This document shows, piece by piece, positions 42,982 to 50,498 of a stretch of DNA of 64,000 nt. Position 1 is the first letter of the stretch. Each line of letters begins with the position of its first letter. The position numbers and the translations under genes were made by a program. Source of the stretch: Enterobacteriaceae bacterium UBA7338 (GTDB lineage: Bacteria > Pseudomonadota > Gammaproteobacteria > Enterobacterales > Enterobacteriaceae). The notes below the pieces were generated by a model, which worked only from the letters and a program-made list of their open reading frames with translations, did no database searches and was not told where the DNA came from. Location: the NCBI GenBank assembly GCA_002480085.1, contig DKPJ01000008.1, positions 117,078 to 181,077 of the forward strand. Direction: 5' to 3'.

Positions 42982-43818
42982 ATGAACATCAACAGGGATT
43001 TCATACATCAATTTGTGCTGAGTTTTCATGACAGCATTATGAAAGATGGTCAATTATGTGAATTTTCTGACACTCTTCCTGAAAATGGCAGTTATGATAA
43101 TGTGACTTATCAGAAGATTTATGCTCTGAGGTTCATTCCCGCTTATTATTTTGAATACTGCATACTTGCAGAGGAGTTAAAAAACCGATTATTGCCCGAT
43201 GGCCCCTATGATATAAATGTAGCATCATTTGGCTGCGGGTTATATCCTGATTATTATGCCCTTAGCCATAATATGGATGGTATTAATTTTCATTATACAG
43301 GTTATGATGTATGCCCATGGGAAAGCAGAGCATTATTACCCGCGCATACCGGCAACATCACGTTTAACAATGCCTCGATAGATGATATCACTCAACACGA
43401 GCTTAATCAGTATGACGTGTTTTTCTTCCCCAAATCGCTTGGCGATATTGCTGCAAACGCTAATTTAAATGCTTTCGCTGAAAAAATTGCACAAACATCT
43501 AAAGAGAAAATTTTCTTTTTAAACTCATTTATAAGCACCGAGCACAGAAGAAACGATCACCATATCAATATTTTTGGAACTATCGACAGCGCATTAACTC
43601 GCATGGGTTTTGACTGCGCGGACGACAGAACTGAAACCTACTATAATTATCAAGGAGAGAATCGTTCACACGGACTTAAACGAATCAATCATAATTTTCA
43701 TTACCCCGATATCCTACCTATTTGTAGAGATGATTGTGAAGAAGCATGTAATGCAAATAAAAGCCCTGTTTTTACAAATATGTTTATGAATTATCAGCTT
43801 CTGGAATATACGCGATGA
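42982..43818 (+). CDS. Putative SAM-dependent methyltransferase-like protein
   Basis: 278 residues, AT-rich. VASFGCGLYPDYYALSHNM followed by INFHYTGYDV looks like motif I (glycine loop after a beta strand) and the acidic end of strand two in Rossmann-type methyltransferases. FFPKSLGDIAANANLNAF is the expected motif IV region. Four Cys occur in the last third (including RDDCEEACNANK), suggestive of metal or Fe-S binding. Not assigned to a named family. The ATG is preceded by TGGAG, and its stop overlaps the next start as ATGA. Co-transcription with the DUF1848 gene suggests one shared pathway. Confidence 0.62.
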   Translation: MNINRDFIHQFVLSFHDSIMKDGQLCEFSDTLPENGSYDNVTYQKIYALRFIPAYYFEYCILAEELKNRLLPDGPYDINVASFGCGLYPDYYALSHNMDGINFHYTGYDVCPWESRALLPAHTGNITFNNASIDDITQHELNQYDVFFFPKSLGDIAANANLNAFAEKIAQTSKEKIFFLNSFISTEHRRNDHHINIFGTIDSALTRMGFDCADDRTETYYNYQGENRSHGLKRINHNFHYPDILPICRDDCEEACNANKSPVFTNMFMNYQLLEYTR

Positions 43819-44756
43819 TTATCAGTGCCAGTCGTAGAACAGACATTCCAGCTTTCTACAGTGAATGGTTTATAAACCGTATTCGGGCTGGTTTTTTACT
43901 GACCAGGAACCCTTTTAACTATAATCAGATTTCACGCGTCTCACTACTGCCTGAGGATGTCGATGCGATTGTTTTCTGGACGCGTAACCCGACGAAGCTG
44001 CTACCTCACATAGATGAGCTAACGCAGTTAGGATATCGTTTTTATTTCCAGTTTACGATCACTGGCTATCCACGCGCCCTGGATCCTAAAACGCTTAACC
44101 CGCATAAGGCACTTGATATATTCAAACAGCTAGCTGCTAAAATTGGTAAAGATAAGGTTATCTGGCGCTACGATCCTATCCTGTTCTCCAATCTACTCCC
44201 GTTTAAGGAACATATCCGCCTCTTTAGCAAGCTGGCTCGCGAATTAGAAGGCCATACGGAAAGAGCGGTTATTAGCTTTGCCGATTTTTATCAGAAGACT
44301 GAAAAAAACTTAAAAACTGTAGACTCGCTCATCTATAGCGATATTACACAAAACCAGGATCTCTGCATGCTGCTGGCTGAAAAGTTAGTAGCTATTGCCT
44401 ACCAGCATGGACTGTCAATATTTAGCTGTGCAGAAAATATTGAGCTGGCACAGAAAGGCGTCCAGCATGGCAAATGTATTGATGAAGCCTTAATTAACTC
44501 TCTGTTTGGATTACAGCTGGCTGGCAGTAAGGATCCGGGTCAACGTGAAGCCTGCGGCTGCGTAAAAAGCATTGATATCGGGGTTTATAACACCTGCCTG
44601 CATGGCTGTAAGTACTGTTATGCTACGTTCAATAGCACTCAAGCTAACAAAAATTTCAAAAAACACGATCCGGACAGTCCTTTTTTGGTAGGCAACGCTG
44701 ACAACATCGATCCACGTTTTCTAGAGCCAACGATCTTCCAGCAGAACTTATTTTAA
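43815..44756 (+). CDS. DUF1848 protein with C-terminal radical-SAM-like Cys cluster
   Basis: 313 residues. MIISASRRTDIPAFYSEWF at the N-terminus and the TIM-barrel-like pattern (VFWTRNP, FQFTITGYP, KVIWRYDPI) are DUF1848 signatures. Near the C-terminus ACGCVKSIDIGVYNTCLHGC, then KYCYATF, gives a C-x3-C-x2-C-like set, as for a 4Fe-4S cluster, but placed at the end rather than the start of the barrel. Function unknown; the family has been linked to radical-SAM and DNA-photolyase-repair-like chemistry only by resemblance. Overlaps the preceding methyltransferase-like gene by four bases. Confidence 0.78.
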   Translation: MIISASRRTDIPAFYSEWFINRIRAGFLLTRNPFNYNQISRVSLLPEDVDAIVFWTRNPTKLLPHIDELTQLGYRFYFQFTITGYPRALDPKTLNPHKALDIFKQLAAKIGKDKVIWRYDPILFSNLLPFKEHIRLFSKLARELEGHTERAVISFADFYQKTEKNLKTVDSLIYSDITQNQDLCMLLAEKLVAIAYQHGLSIFSCAENIELAQKGVQHGKCIDEALINSLFGLQLAGSKDPGQREACGCVKSIDIGVYNTCLHGCKYCYATFNSTQANKNFKKHDPDSPFLVGNADNIDPRFLEPTIFQQNLF

Positions 44757-44785
44757 TTCTGGTGAAAATCGCTGCTACCAAGCAG

Positions 44786-44801
44786 ACGCAACCGTTTTCC
44801 T
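44786..44801 (+). promoter_or_regulatory. PurR operator of purEK
   Basis: ACGCAACCGTTTTCCT, sixteen bases, matches the PurR consensus and the known E. coli purE operator closely. It sits 73 bases before purE. Hypoxanthine/guanine-bound PurR would repress purEK here. Confidence 0.85.
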
Positions 44802-44873
44802 TGCCCGATTTCCATGCTATTCTCTGTGCCCTGTTACGCGTTATGCCGCACACCCACAGGAGTTTTTAGACGC

Positions 44874-45383
44874 ATGTCTTCGAGCAATAATCCGGTACGT
44901 ATCGCCATCGTGATGGGGTCCAAAAGCGACTGGGCAACCATGCAGTTCGCTGCTGAAGTCCTCGATATCCTGCACGTTCCCCACCATGTTGAAGTCGTTT
45001 CCGCCCATCGCACCCCGGATAAACTGTTTAGCTTCGCCGAAGGCGCAGAGCAGAATGGCTATCAGGTGATTATTGCCGGTGCAGGCGGCGCGGCGCATCT
45101 GCCGGGCATGATCGCAGCCAAAACCCTGGTGCCGGTGCTGGGCGTGCCGGTACAGAGCGCAGCGCTGAGCGGCGTTGACAGCCTCTACTCCATCGTTCAG
45201 ATGCCGCGCGGTATTCCGGTGGGCACGCTGGCGATCGGTAAAGCCGGGGCCGCCAACGCGGCGCTGCTGGCGGCGCAGATCCTTGCTACCCACGACCGCG
45301 AACTGCATCAGCGTCTGGCAGAGTGGCGTAAAGCCCAGACCGACGAGGTGCTGGATAACCCGGATCCGCGAGGTGCGGCATGA
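44874..45383 (+). CDS. purE: N5-carboxyaminoimidazole ribonucleotide mutase
   Basis: 169 residues from the ATG at 44874. Catalytic blocks are GSKSDW, VSAHRTPDKLF (active His) and GAGGAAHLPGM. Converts N5-CAIR to CAIR in purine synthesis, forming an octamer in the cytosol. The stop overlaps the purK start (ATGA), and the operon has a PurR box. Confidence 0.97.
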   Translation: MSSSNNPVRIAIVMGSKSDWATMQFAAEVLDILHVPHHVEVVSAHRTPDKLFSFAEGAEQNGYQVIIAGAGGAAHLPGMIAAKTLVPVLGVPVQSAALSGVDSLYSIVQMPRGIPVGTLAIGKAGAANAALLAAQILATHDRELHQRLAEWRKAQTDEVLDNPDPRGAA

Positions 45384-46444
45384 AGCAGGTATGCGTCCTC
45401 GGTAACGGCCAGCTGGGCCGAATGCTGCGCCAGGCCGGTGAGCCGCTGGGCATCGCCGTCTGGCCAGTGGGGCTGGACGCCGAGCCGGAAGCCGTACCCT
45501 TTGCACAGAGCGTCATTACCGCCGAGATTGAGCGCTGGCCGGAGACGGCATTGACTCGCGAGCTGGCGCGCCATCCGGCATTTGTTAATCGCGACGTCTT
45601 CCCGATTATTGCCGACCGCCTGACCCAGAAGCAGCTCTTTGACCGTCTTTCTCTGGCGACCGCACCGTGGCAGCTGCTGGCCAGCGCCGACGAGTGGCCT
45701 GAGGTGTTTAACACCCTGGGGGAGCTGGCGATCGTTAAGCGCCGCGTCGGCGGCTACGACGGCCGCGGCCAGTGGCGTTTGCGCGCCGGTGAGACCGATA
45801 CGCTACCTGAGGAGTGCTACGGGGAGTGTATCGTTGAGCAGGGCATTAACTTTAGCGGCGAAGTATCGCTGGTGGGCGCACGCGGACACGACGGCAGCAC
45901 CGTATTTTATCCGCTGACCCATAACCTGCATCAGGACGGCATTCTGCGCACCAGCGTAGCTTTCCCGCAGGCTGATGCAGATCAGCAGGCGCAGGCCGAA
46001 GCGATGCTGGGCGCGATTATGAGCGAGCTGGGCTACGTTGGCGTGATGGCGATGGAGTGCTTTGTGACCCCTGGCGGACTGCTGATTAACGAGCTGGCTC
46101 CGCGGGTCCACAACAGCGGCCACTGGACGCAAAACGGCGCGTCGATCAGTCAGTTTGAGCTGCACCTGCGCGCCATTACCGGCCTGCCGCTGCCGCCGCC
46201 GGTGGTAAATGCCCCGTCGGTGATGATCAACCTGATCGGCAGCGACCTGAACTACGACTGGCTGAAGCTGCCGCTGGTGCATCTGCACTGGTACGATAAA
46301 GAGGTGCGGGCCGGTCGTAAGGTGGGGCATCTCAACCTCAACGACAGCGACACCGACCGCCTGAGCGCAACGCTGGAAGCGATCGTGCCGCTGTTACCGC
46401 CGGAGTATGCCAGCGGTATCGCATGGGCGTGTGCGAAGCTGTAA
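45380..46444 (+). CDS. purK: N5-carboxyaminoimidazole ribonucleotide synthase
   Basis: 354 residues, ATP-grasp fold. GNGQLGRML near the N-terminus, KRRVGGYDGRGQW for the glycine-rich ATP loop, MAMECFVTPGGLLINELAPRVHNSGHWT for Mg/ATP residues. Carboxylates AIR using bicarbonate and ATP, handing product to PurE. Coupled to purE and followed by a REP element. Confidence 0.97.
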   Translation: MKQVCVLGNGQLGRMLRQAGEPLGIAVWPVGLDAEPEAVPFAQSVITAEIERWPETALTRELARHPAFVNRDVFPIIADRLTQKQLFDRLSLATAPWQLLASADEWPEVFNTLGELAIVKRRVGGYDGRGQWRLRAGETDTLPEECYGECIVEQGINFSGEVSLVGARGHDGSTVFYPLTHNLHQDGILRTSVAFPQADADQQAQAEAMLGAIMSELGYVGVMAMECFVTPGGLLINELAPRVHNSGHWTQNGASISQFELHLRAITGLPLPPPVVNAPSVMINLIGSDLNYDWLKLPLVHLHWYDKEVRAGRKVGHLNLNDSDTDRLSATLEAIVPLLPPEYASGIAWACAKL

Positions 46445-46452
46445 GCGGTAAA

Positions 46453-46483
46453 CGCCCGGTGGCGCTACGCTTACCGGGCCTAC
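46453..46483. repeat. Single REP element
   Basis: CGCCCGGTGGCGCTACGC followed by TTACCGGGCCTAC forms one imperfect GC-rich dyad of the REP family. It lies between the convergent purK and methionine-type permease genes. Confidence 0.75.
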
Positions 46484-46507
46484 AACGTCTACCGTACCCG
46501 CACAGTG

Positions 46508-47167
46508 TTAATGGCGATCGCGCTTGTCGGCGCGTTTCGCCAGCCAGTCCCCCAGCATCTGCACCACCTGCACCAGAATAATCAGCGCCACTACGGTAAC
46601 GACCATCACCTGCGTCTCATAGCGGTAGTAGCCGTAGCGGATCGCCAGATCCCCTACCCCGCCGCCGCCGACAATCCCCGCCATCGCCGAGTAGCCGATC
46701 AGGCTCACCAGGGTGATAGTGAGACCGCGCAGCAGGCCCGCGCTGGCCTCCGGCAGCAGCACGGTGCAGATGATACGCAGCGGGCTGGCCCCAAAGGCTT
46801 CGGCGGCCTCGATGATCCCCTTGTCCACCTCGCGCAACGCACTGTCCACCAGCCGGGCATAGAAGGCAATAGCGGCAACCGAGAGCGGCACCGAGGCAGC
46901 GATTGGCCCGATGGTGTTGCCGAGCAGGAACTGCGTCAGCGGCAGGAGCAGCACCAGCAGGATCACAAAGGGCACGGAGCGGATAATGTTCACCAGCACG
47001 GAGCTGATGAGATAGACCGCGCGGTTCTGCCAGAAGAGATGCCTGTCGGTCACGAAGATCAGAAAGCCGAGCGGCAGGCCGCCGACGATAGCCAGCACCG
47101 TGGAGATGCTCAGCATCTGAAAGGTTTCGCCAAAGGCCAGGCTCAGATCGGCCAGTAAATCATCCAT
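46508..47167 (-). CDS. MetI-type ABC permease
   Basis: 219 residues, five helices. The EAA loop reads IEAAEAFGASPLRIICTVLLPEA (about 122-144). NTIGPIAASVPLSVAAIAFYARLVDSALREV is typical of MetI. Last gene of a metQ-metN-metI-like operon in the order Q-N-I; it overlaps the ATPase gene by eight bases. Forms the membrane channel for D/L-methionine or a related amino acid. Confidence 0.88.
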   Translation of the reverse strand: MDDLLADLSLAFGETFQMLSISTVLAIVGGLPLGFLIFVTDRHLFWQNRAVYLISSVLVNIIRSVPFVILLVLLLPLTQFLLGNTIGPIAASVPLSVAAIAFYARLVDSALREVDKGIIEAAEAFGASPLRIICTVLLPEASAGLLRGLTITLVSLIGYSAMAGIVGGGGVGDLAIRYGYYRYETQVMVVTVVALIILVQVVQMLGDWLAKRADKRDRH

Positions 47168-48176
47168 GAAGCACCTCCAGCTGGGCTGTACGCTGACGGA
47201 TATGATCGACGGCGGCCTCGACCGCGGCCGGATTATCGGCGGCGGTTAAGCGCACCACCAGGATCCCCAGCGCCCGCTCGCCGAGATACTCAATTTTGCC
47301 GTGCAGAATATTAACCGCCACGCCAAACATCACCGCCACCTCAGAGAGTACCGGCTGCTCGGCGGAATCGCCGATGAACAGGATCTTCACCAGCTGCCCC
47401 GGCAGATCCTGCTGTAGCCGCGCCGGCAGGGTCAGGTTCAGGGTGTGCGAGACCAGCTGCTGGGTAAACGGATGCTGCGGATGGGCAAAGATATCAAACA
47501 CCTCGCCCAGCTCAACGACCTTGCCGGCGGACATCACCGCCACCCGGTCGCAGATCGATTTGATCACGTTCATCTCATGGGTGATCAGCACGATGGTGAT
47601 CCCCAGCCGAACGTTGATCTCCTTCAGCAGGGCAAGGATCGTCGCGGAGGTCTCCAGATCCAGCGCCGAGGTCGGCTCGTCGCAGAGCAGCACGTCCGGA
47701 TGGTTAGCAATCGCGCGGGCGATACCCACCCGCTGCTTCTGTCCGCCGCTCAGCTGCGCCGGAAAGCGGCCTGCTTTATCGGCGAGGCCAACCAGATCAA
47801 GGATCTCTTTCACCCGAGGCGCAATCTCGCTGCTGGCCCAGCCCGCCGCCTTCAGGCTGAAGGCGACGTTCTGCGCCACGGTGCGGGTGTGCATCAGGTT
47901 AAAGTGCTGGAAGATCATGCCGATGCGCTGGCGTGCCTTGCGCAGCGTAACCCCTTCCAGCGCGGAGATCGCCACGCCGTTGATCTTCACCTCACCCTGG
48001 CTCGGACGCTGGAGGGCGTTAAGGGTGCGCAGCAGGGTACTTTTCCCCGCGCCGCTGGTGCCGACGATGCCAAAAATCTCCCCCGCCGTAATGTGCAGGC
48101 TGACATCGTCTACCGCCCGGGTCGTGGGTCCCTTGCCTGCGGGAAAATCGACGCAGACGTTATTTAGCTCAATCAT
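47160..48176 (-). CDS. MetN-type ABC ATPase with C-terminal NIL domain
   Basis: 338 residues from the ATG at 48176 (MIELNNVCVDF); codons further upstream lie within the preceding gene. Walker A GTSGAGKST, signature LSGGQKQR, Walker B LLCDEPTSALD and a switch His in ITHEMNV. The C-terminal NIL domain (about 260-338) binds methionine to inhibit transport when the pool is full. Overlaps the binding-protein gene by eight bases. It is probably a second, paralogous system, since the canonical metNIQ operon of enterobacteria lies elsewhere. Confidence 0.88.
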   Translation of the reverse strand: MIELNNVCVDFPAGKGPTTRAVDDVSLHITAGEIFGIVGTSGAGKSTLLRTLNALQRPSQGEVKINGVAISALEGVTLRKARQRIGMIFQHFNLMHTRTVAQNVAFSLKAAGWASSEIAPRVKEILDLVGLADKAGRFPAQLSGGQKQRVGIARAIANHPDVLLCDEPTSALDLETSATILALLKEINVRLGITIVLITHEMNVIKSICDRVAVMSAGKVVELGEVFDIFAHPQHPFTQQLVSHTLNLTLPARLQQDLPGQLVKILFIGDSAEQPVLSEVAVMFGVAVNILHGKIEYLGERALGILVVRLTAADNPAAVEAAVDHIRQRTAQLEVLHG

Positions 48177-48990
48177 GCATCCACTCTGGTTTCTGGAACG
48201 CGTTGAAGATGTTGTTTGGATCGTCAATCACCGCCCGGTAGGCCGGGGACTGCACCGCAGCCACGATATCTTTGGCAAACGGCTTATCGGCATCTTCGGT
48301 GCGCACCGCGATGACGTTTTTCAGGTTCTCATCCAGCTGCTCCTGCTTAAGGGCGGAGGAGAGCTTCAGACCTGCGGCAATGGCAAAGTTGCCGTTCACC
48401 AGCGCGGCGCTGGCGCTATCGAGCGTACGCGGCAGCTGCGCCGCTTCCAGCGGTTTAAATACCAGCCCTTTCGGGTTGCTGGCGATATCGCGCTCGGAGG
48501 CTTTGGTGGGATCGATATTCTCTTTGATGGTGATCAGCTGCATCGCCTGGAGGAAACGCAGGCCGCGCGCCAGGTTAGTGGGATCGTTGGAGAGGGTAAC
48601 GATATCGCCCTTCTTCAGCTGATCGACGCTAGTAACCTTGCGGGAGTAGAGACCCATGCCCGCCGTCGGGACGACGATAAGCTTAGTGAGCTTCAGCCCC
48701 TTATCGGTGGCAAACTTGTCTAAGTAGAGCGAGTGCTGAAACAGGTTGGCGTCGATGCTGCCGTTAGCGAGCGCCATGTTCGGCTGCACGTAGTCACTAA
48801 ACTCGCGCACCACGACCTTATAGCCCTTCTCTTTCAGTGAAGGGGCAATGGCCTGCTTTACCATATCCCCGTAGGGACCCGGCGCAACGCCGAAAGTGAT
48901 GGTTTGCGGATCGCTGGCGTGGGCAAACGGCAGGCCACAGGCCAGAAGCAGTGCAGCAACGCTGGCACGAAAGCTGAGACGACGTCCCAT
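48169..48990 (-). CDS. MetQ/NlpA-type periplasmic binding protein
   Basis: 273 residues from the ATG at 48990, which has GGGAG five bases upstream; a TTG at 49002 is in frame but poorer. Leader FRASVAALLLACGLPFAHAS could be cut at AHA or lipidated at the Cys of LLAC. The mature part has FGVAPGPYGDMVKQAI, FSDYVQPNMALANGSIDANLFQHSLYLDKF and ALVNGNFAIAAGL, the methionine-binding MetQ pattern. No tandem AGACGTCT MetJ boxes are visible upstream, so it may not belong to the methionine regulon or may carry another substrate. Confidence 0.86.
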   Translation of the reverse strand: MGRRLSFRASVAALLLACGLPFAHASDPQTITFGVAPGPYGDMVKQAIAPSLKEKGYKVVVREFSDYVQPNMALANGSIDANLFQHSLYLDKFATDKGLKLTKLIVVPTAGMGLYSRKVTSVDQLKKGDIVTLSNDPTNLARGLRFLQAMQLITIKENIDPTKASERDIASNPKGLVFKPLEAAQLPRTLDSASAALVNGNFAIAAGLKLSSALKQEQLDENLKNVIAVRTEDADKPFAKDIVAAVQSPAYRAVIDDPNNIFNAFQKPEWMHD

Positions 48991-49025
48991 AGATTCTCCC
49001 AAAGTGTATTGTGTTTGCTGTATGA

Positions 49026-49053
49026 CGCGCCGGACTAAGCGGCGCGCTTTTTT
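49026..49053 (+). terminator. GC hairpin with U-tract on the plus strand upstream of the MetQ-like gene
   Basis: CGCGCCG (49026-49032), loop GACTAAG, CGGCGCG (49040-49046), then C and six T on the plus strand. No plus-strand gene leads into it. It lies in the 5' leader of the minus-strand operon, where the same hairpin would form without a U-tract. Confidence 0.45.
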
Positions 49054-49137
49054 GACAATTTATGCATAACGCAGAGCGTTAAGATGGCATAAACCCGACG
49101 CGGCGGTAATTGAAAATATTTCATATAGATAGTGATG

Positions 49138-49164
49138 CCCCGGCAAACGCCTGCGCCGCCGGGG
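49138..49164 (-). terminator. Hairpin after the porin gene
   Basis: CCCCGGC (49138-49144) pairs with GCCGGGG (49158-49164), eleven bases past the porin stop. No U-tract on the minus strand; weak candidate. Confidence 0.35.
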
Positions 49165-49174
49165 ACCACGCGGA

Positions 49175-50317
49175 TTAGAAATCGTAGCGCAGGCGTACCA
49201 GGTTCATATCGCCCAGATTGTCCGTGCTGGACGTGAAGACATGCTCATAGTCAACGCGGAAACCGTAGTCGAGCTGGAAGGTTACCCCGACACCGTTGTC
49301 GGTGCGCTGGTAGTTGCGGCCGTTCAGATACTCAATACGATCGCCCATCACGTACGGCTGCACGGATTTAAGCGCGTACTGGCCCACCGGCATTTTATAG
49401 CCCGCATAGTACTCGATACCCCACGCGTCGCCAGCGAAGTAGTGGTCGATGGAGACTTTTTTAGTGGTCATAAAGTTCTGATACCAGCCGCCGCCGACAG
49501 AGATTGTCCACTGGTCCGGGGACCAGCTCAGTGCCGTACCGAGAATGTTTTGATCCCAGGTTTTGCTGTCGTTACTGTGCGGATTGTAGATTTTGGCCCG
49601 GGTATAGTTCCACGCCGTGCCCCAGGTGAGATCGGAGGTCAGACGGTAGTCGAGTCCCAGCGAGCCGCCGCCGGTACGCTCATAGCGCAGGCCGTTCATC
49701 GGGTTATAGTTGTCGTTAAACAGGTAGGAGGCATAGATGTCGGCGTCGCCTACGGTCTTCTTATACTTCAGCATCTTGCGTGAACGGTAGGAGCCGTCAT
49801 AGTCGCCGTTGATACCGTTGCCCGGTGCCTGGCCGATCATGTCGTAATCCCAGATATCGGTTTTTGACCCGATCACGTCGTAGTAGACGCTGTTCTGCTG
49901 GCCAAAGGTCAGCACGCCCCAAGTTTTACTTTTGAAGCCGGTATAGAGCATGCGGCGGCTGGTATCATCCGCGCCTTTGGCGTAGTGGTTATCCCAGTCA
50001 AATACCGCCGGAATATTGACGCCAACTTCGTAATAGTTGGTCCAGTTGATGTCATCAAACAGGTAGTAATCGGCCGCGAAACGGAAACGCGTGCCGCCGT
50101 CAAAACCGTTGCGTTTGTATGAGCCTTTATCGCTATCGCCGGTCATATTGTTGAACTGCGGACGAATGCTGCCGCCGACGGCAACGTTGAGGCGGCTTAG
50201 CGCATCGCCTGCGTCTGGGTTCTGCTTTAAAAGCGTAATTTCCGCCTGAGTAGAAAAAGAGGTCACTGCCACTGCTGCGCCGATCGTCATCGCCAGCGCT
50301 GTTATTTTTATCGCCAT
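49175..50317 (-). CDS. Outer-membrane porin, general-porin-like
   Basis: 380 residues. Signal peptide MAIKITALAMTIGAAVAVTSFSTQA, then a barrel of alternating strands with turns rich in Gly, Asp and Tyr, ending in MNLVRLRYDF with the C-terminal Phe needed for barrel insertion. WGVLTFGQQNSVYYDVIG resembles the strand and L3 constriction-loop region of enterobacterial porins, but the protein is divergent from OmpC/F/PhoE. Same strand and 184 bp upstream of the MetQ-like gene, so it may serve as the outer-membrane entry for the same solute. Confidence 0.8.
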   Translation of the reverse strand: MAIKITALAMTIGAAVAVTSFSTQAEITLLKQNPDAGDALSRLNVAVGGSIRPQFNNMTGDSDKGSYKRNGFDGGTRFRFAADYYLFDDINWTNYYEVGVNIPAVFDWDNHYAKGADDTSRRMLYTGFKSKTWGVLTFGQQNSVYYDVIGSKTDIWDYDMIGQAPGNGINGDYDGSYRSRKMLKYKKTVGDADIYASYLFNDNYNPMNGLRYERTGGGSLGLDYRLTSDLTWGTAWNYTRAKIYNPHSNDSKTWDQNILGTALSWSPDQWTISVGGGWYQNFMTTKKVSIDHYFAGDAWGIEYYAGYKMPVGQYALKSVQPYVMGDRIEYLNGRNYQRTDNGVGVTFQLDYGFRVDYEHVFTSSTDNLGDMNLVRLRYDF

Positions 50318-50498
50318 GGAACTATTTCCTTGATAAATATATAGCTAACTATTTAGCAGGCAAATAATATCTGTTATCAATATGGCCGTGGTGGGGCTTT
50401 TTTATGATTTTGTGCTGCTAAAACATGGATTTGCTAAATAATCATCGAGGGGAAAAGTTGCGCGCCGGGACAATCCCCGGCGCGCATGAGAGGTAAGA

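Noticed and set aside
47296..48723. A 475-codon plus-strand open frame across the MetN/MetQ-like genes
   Set aside because: Shadow of the minus-strand ABC genes; its translation is low-complexity Arg/Ser-rich.
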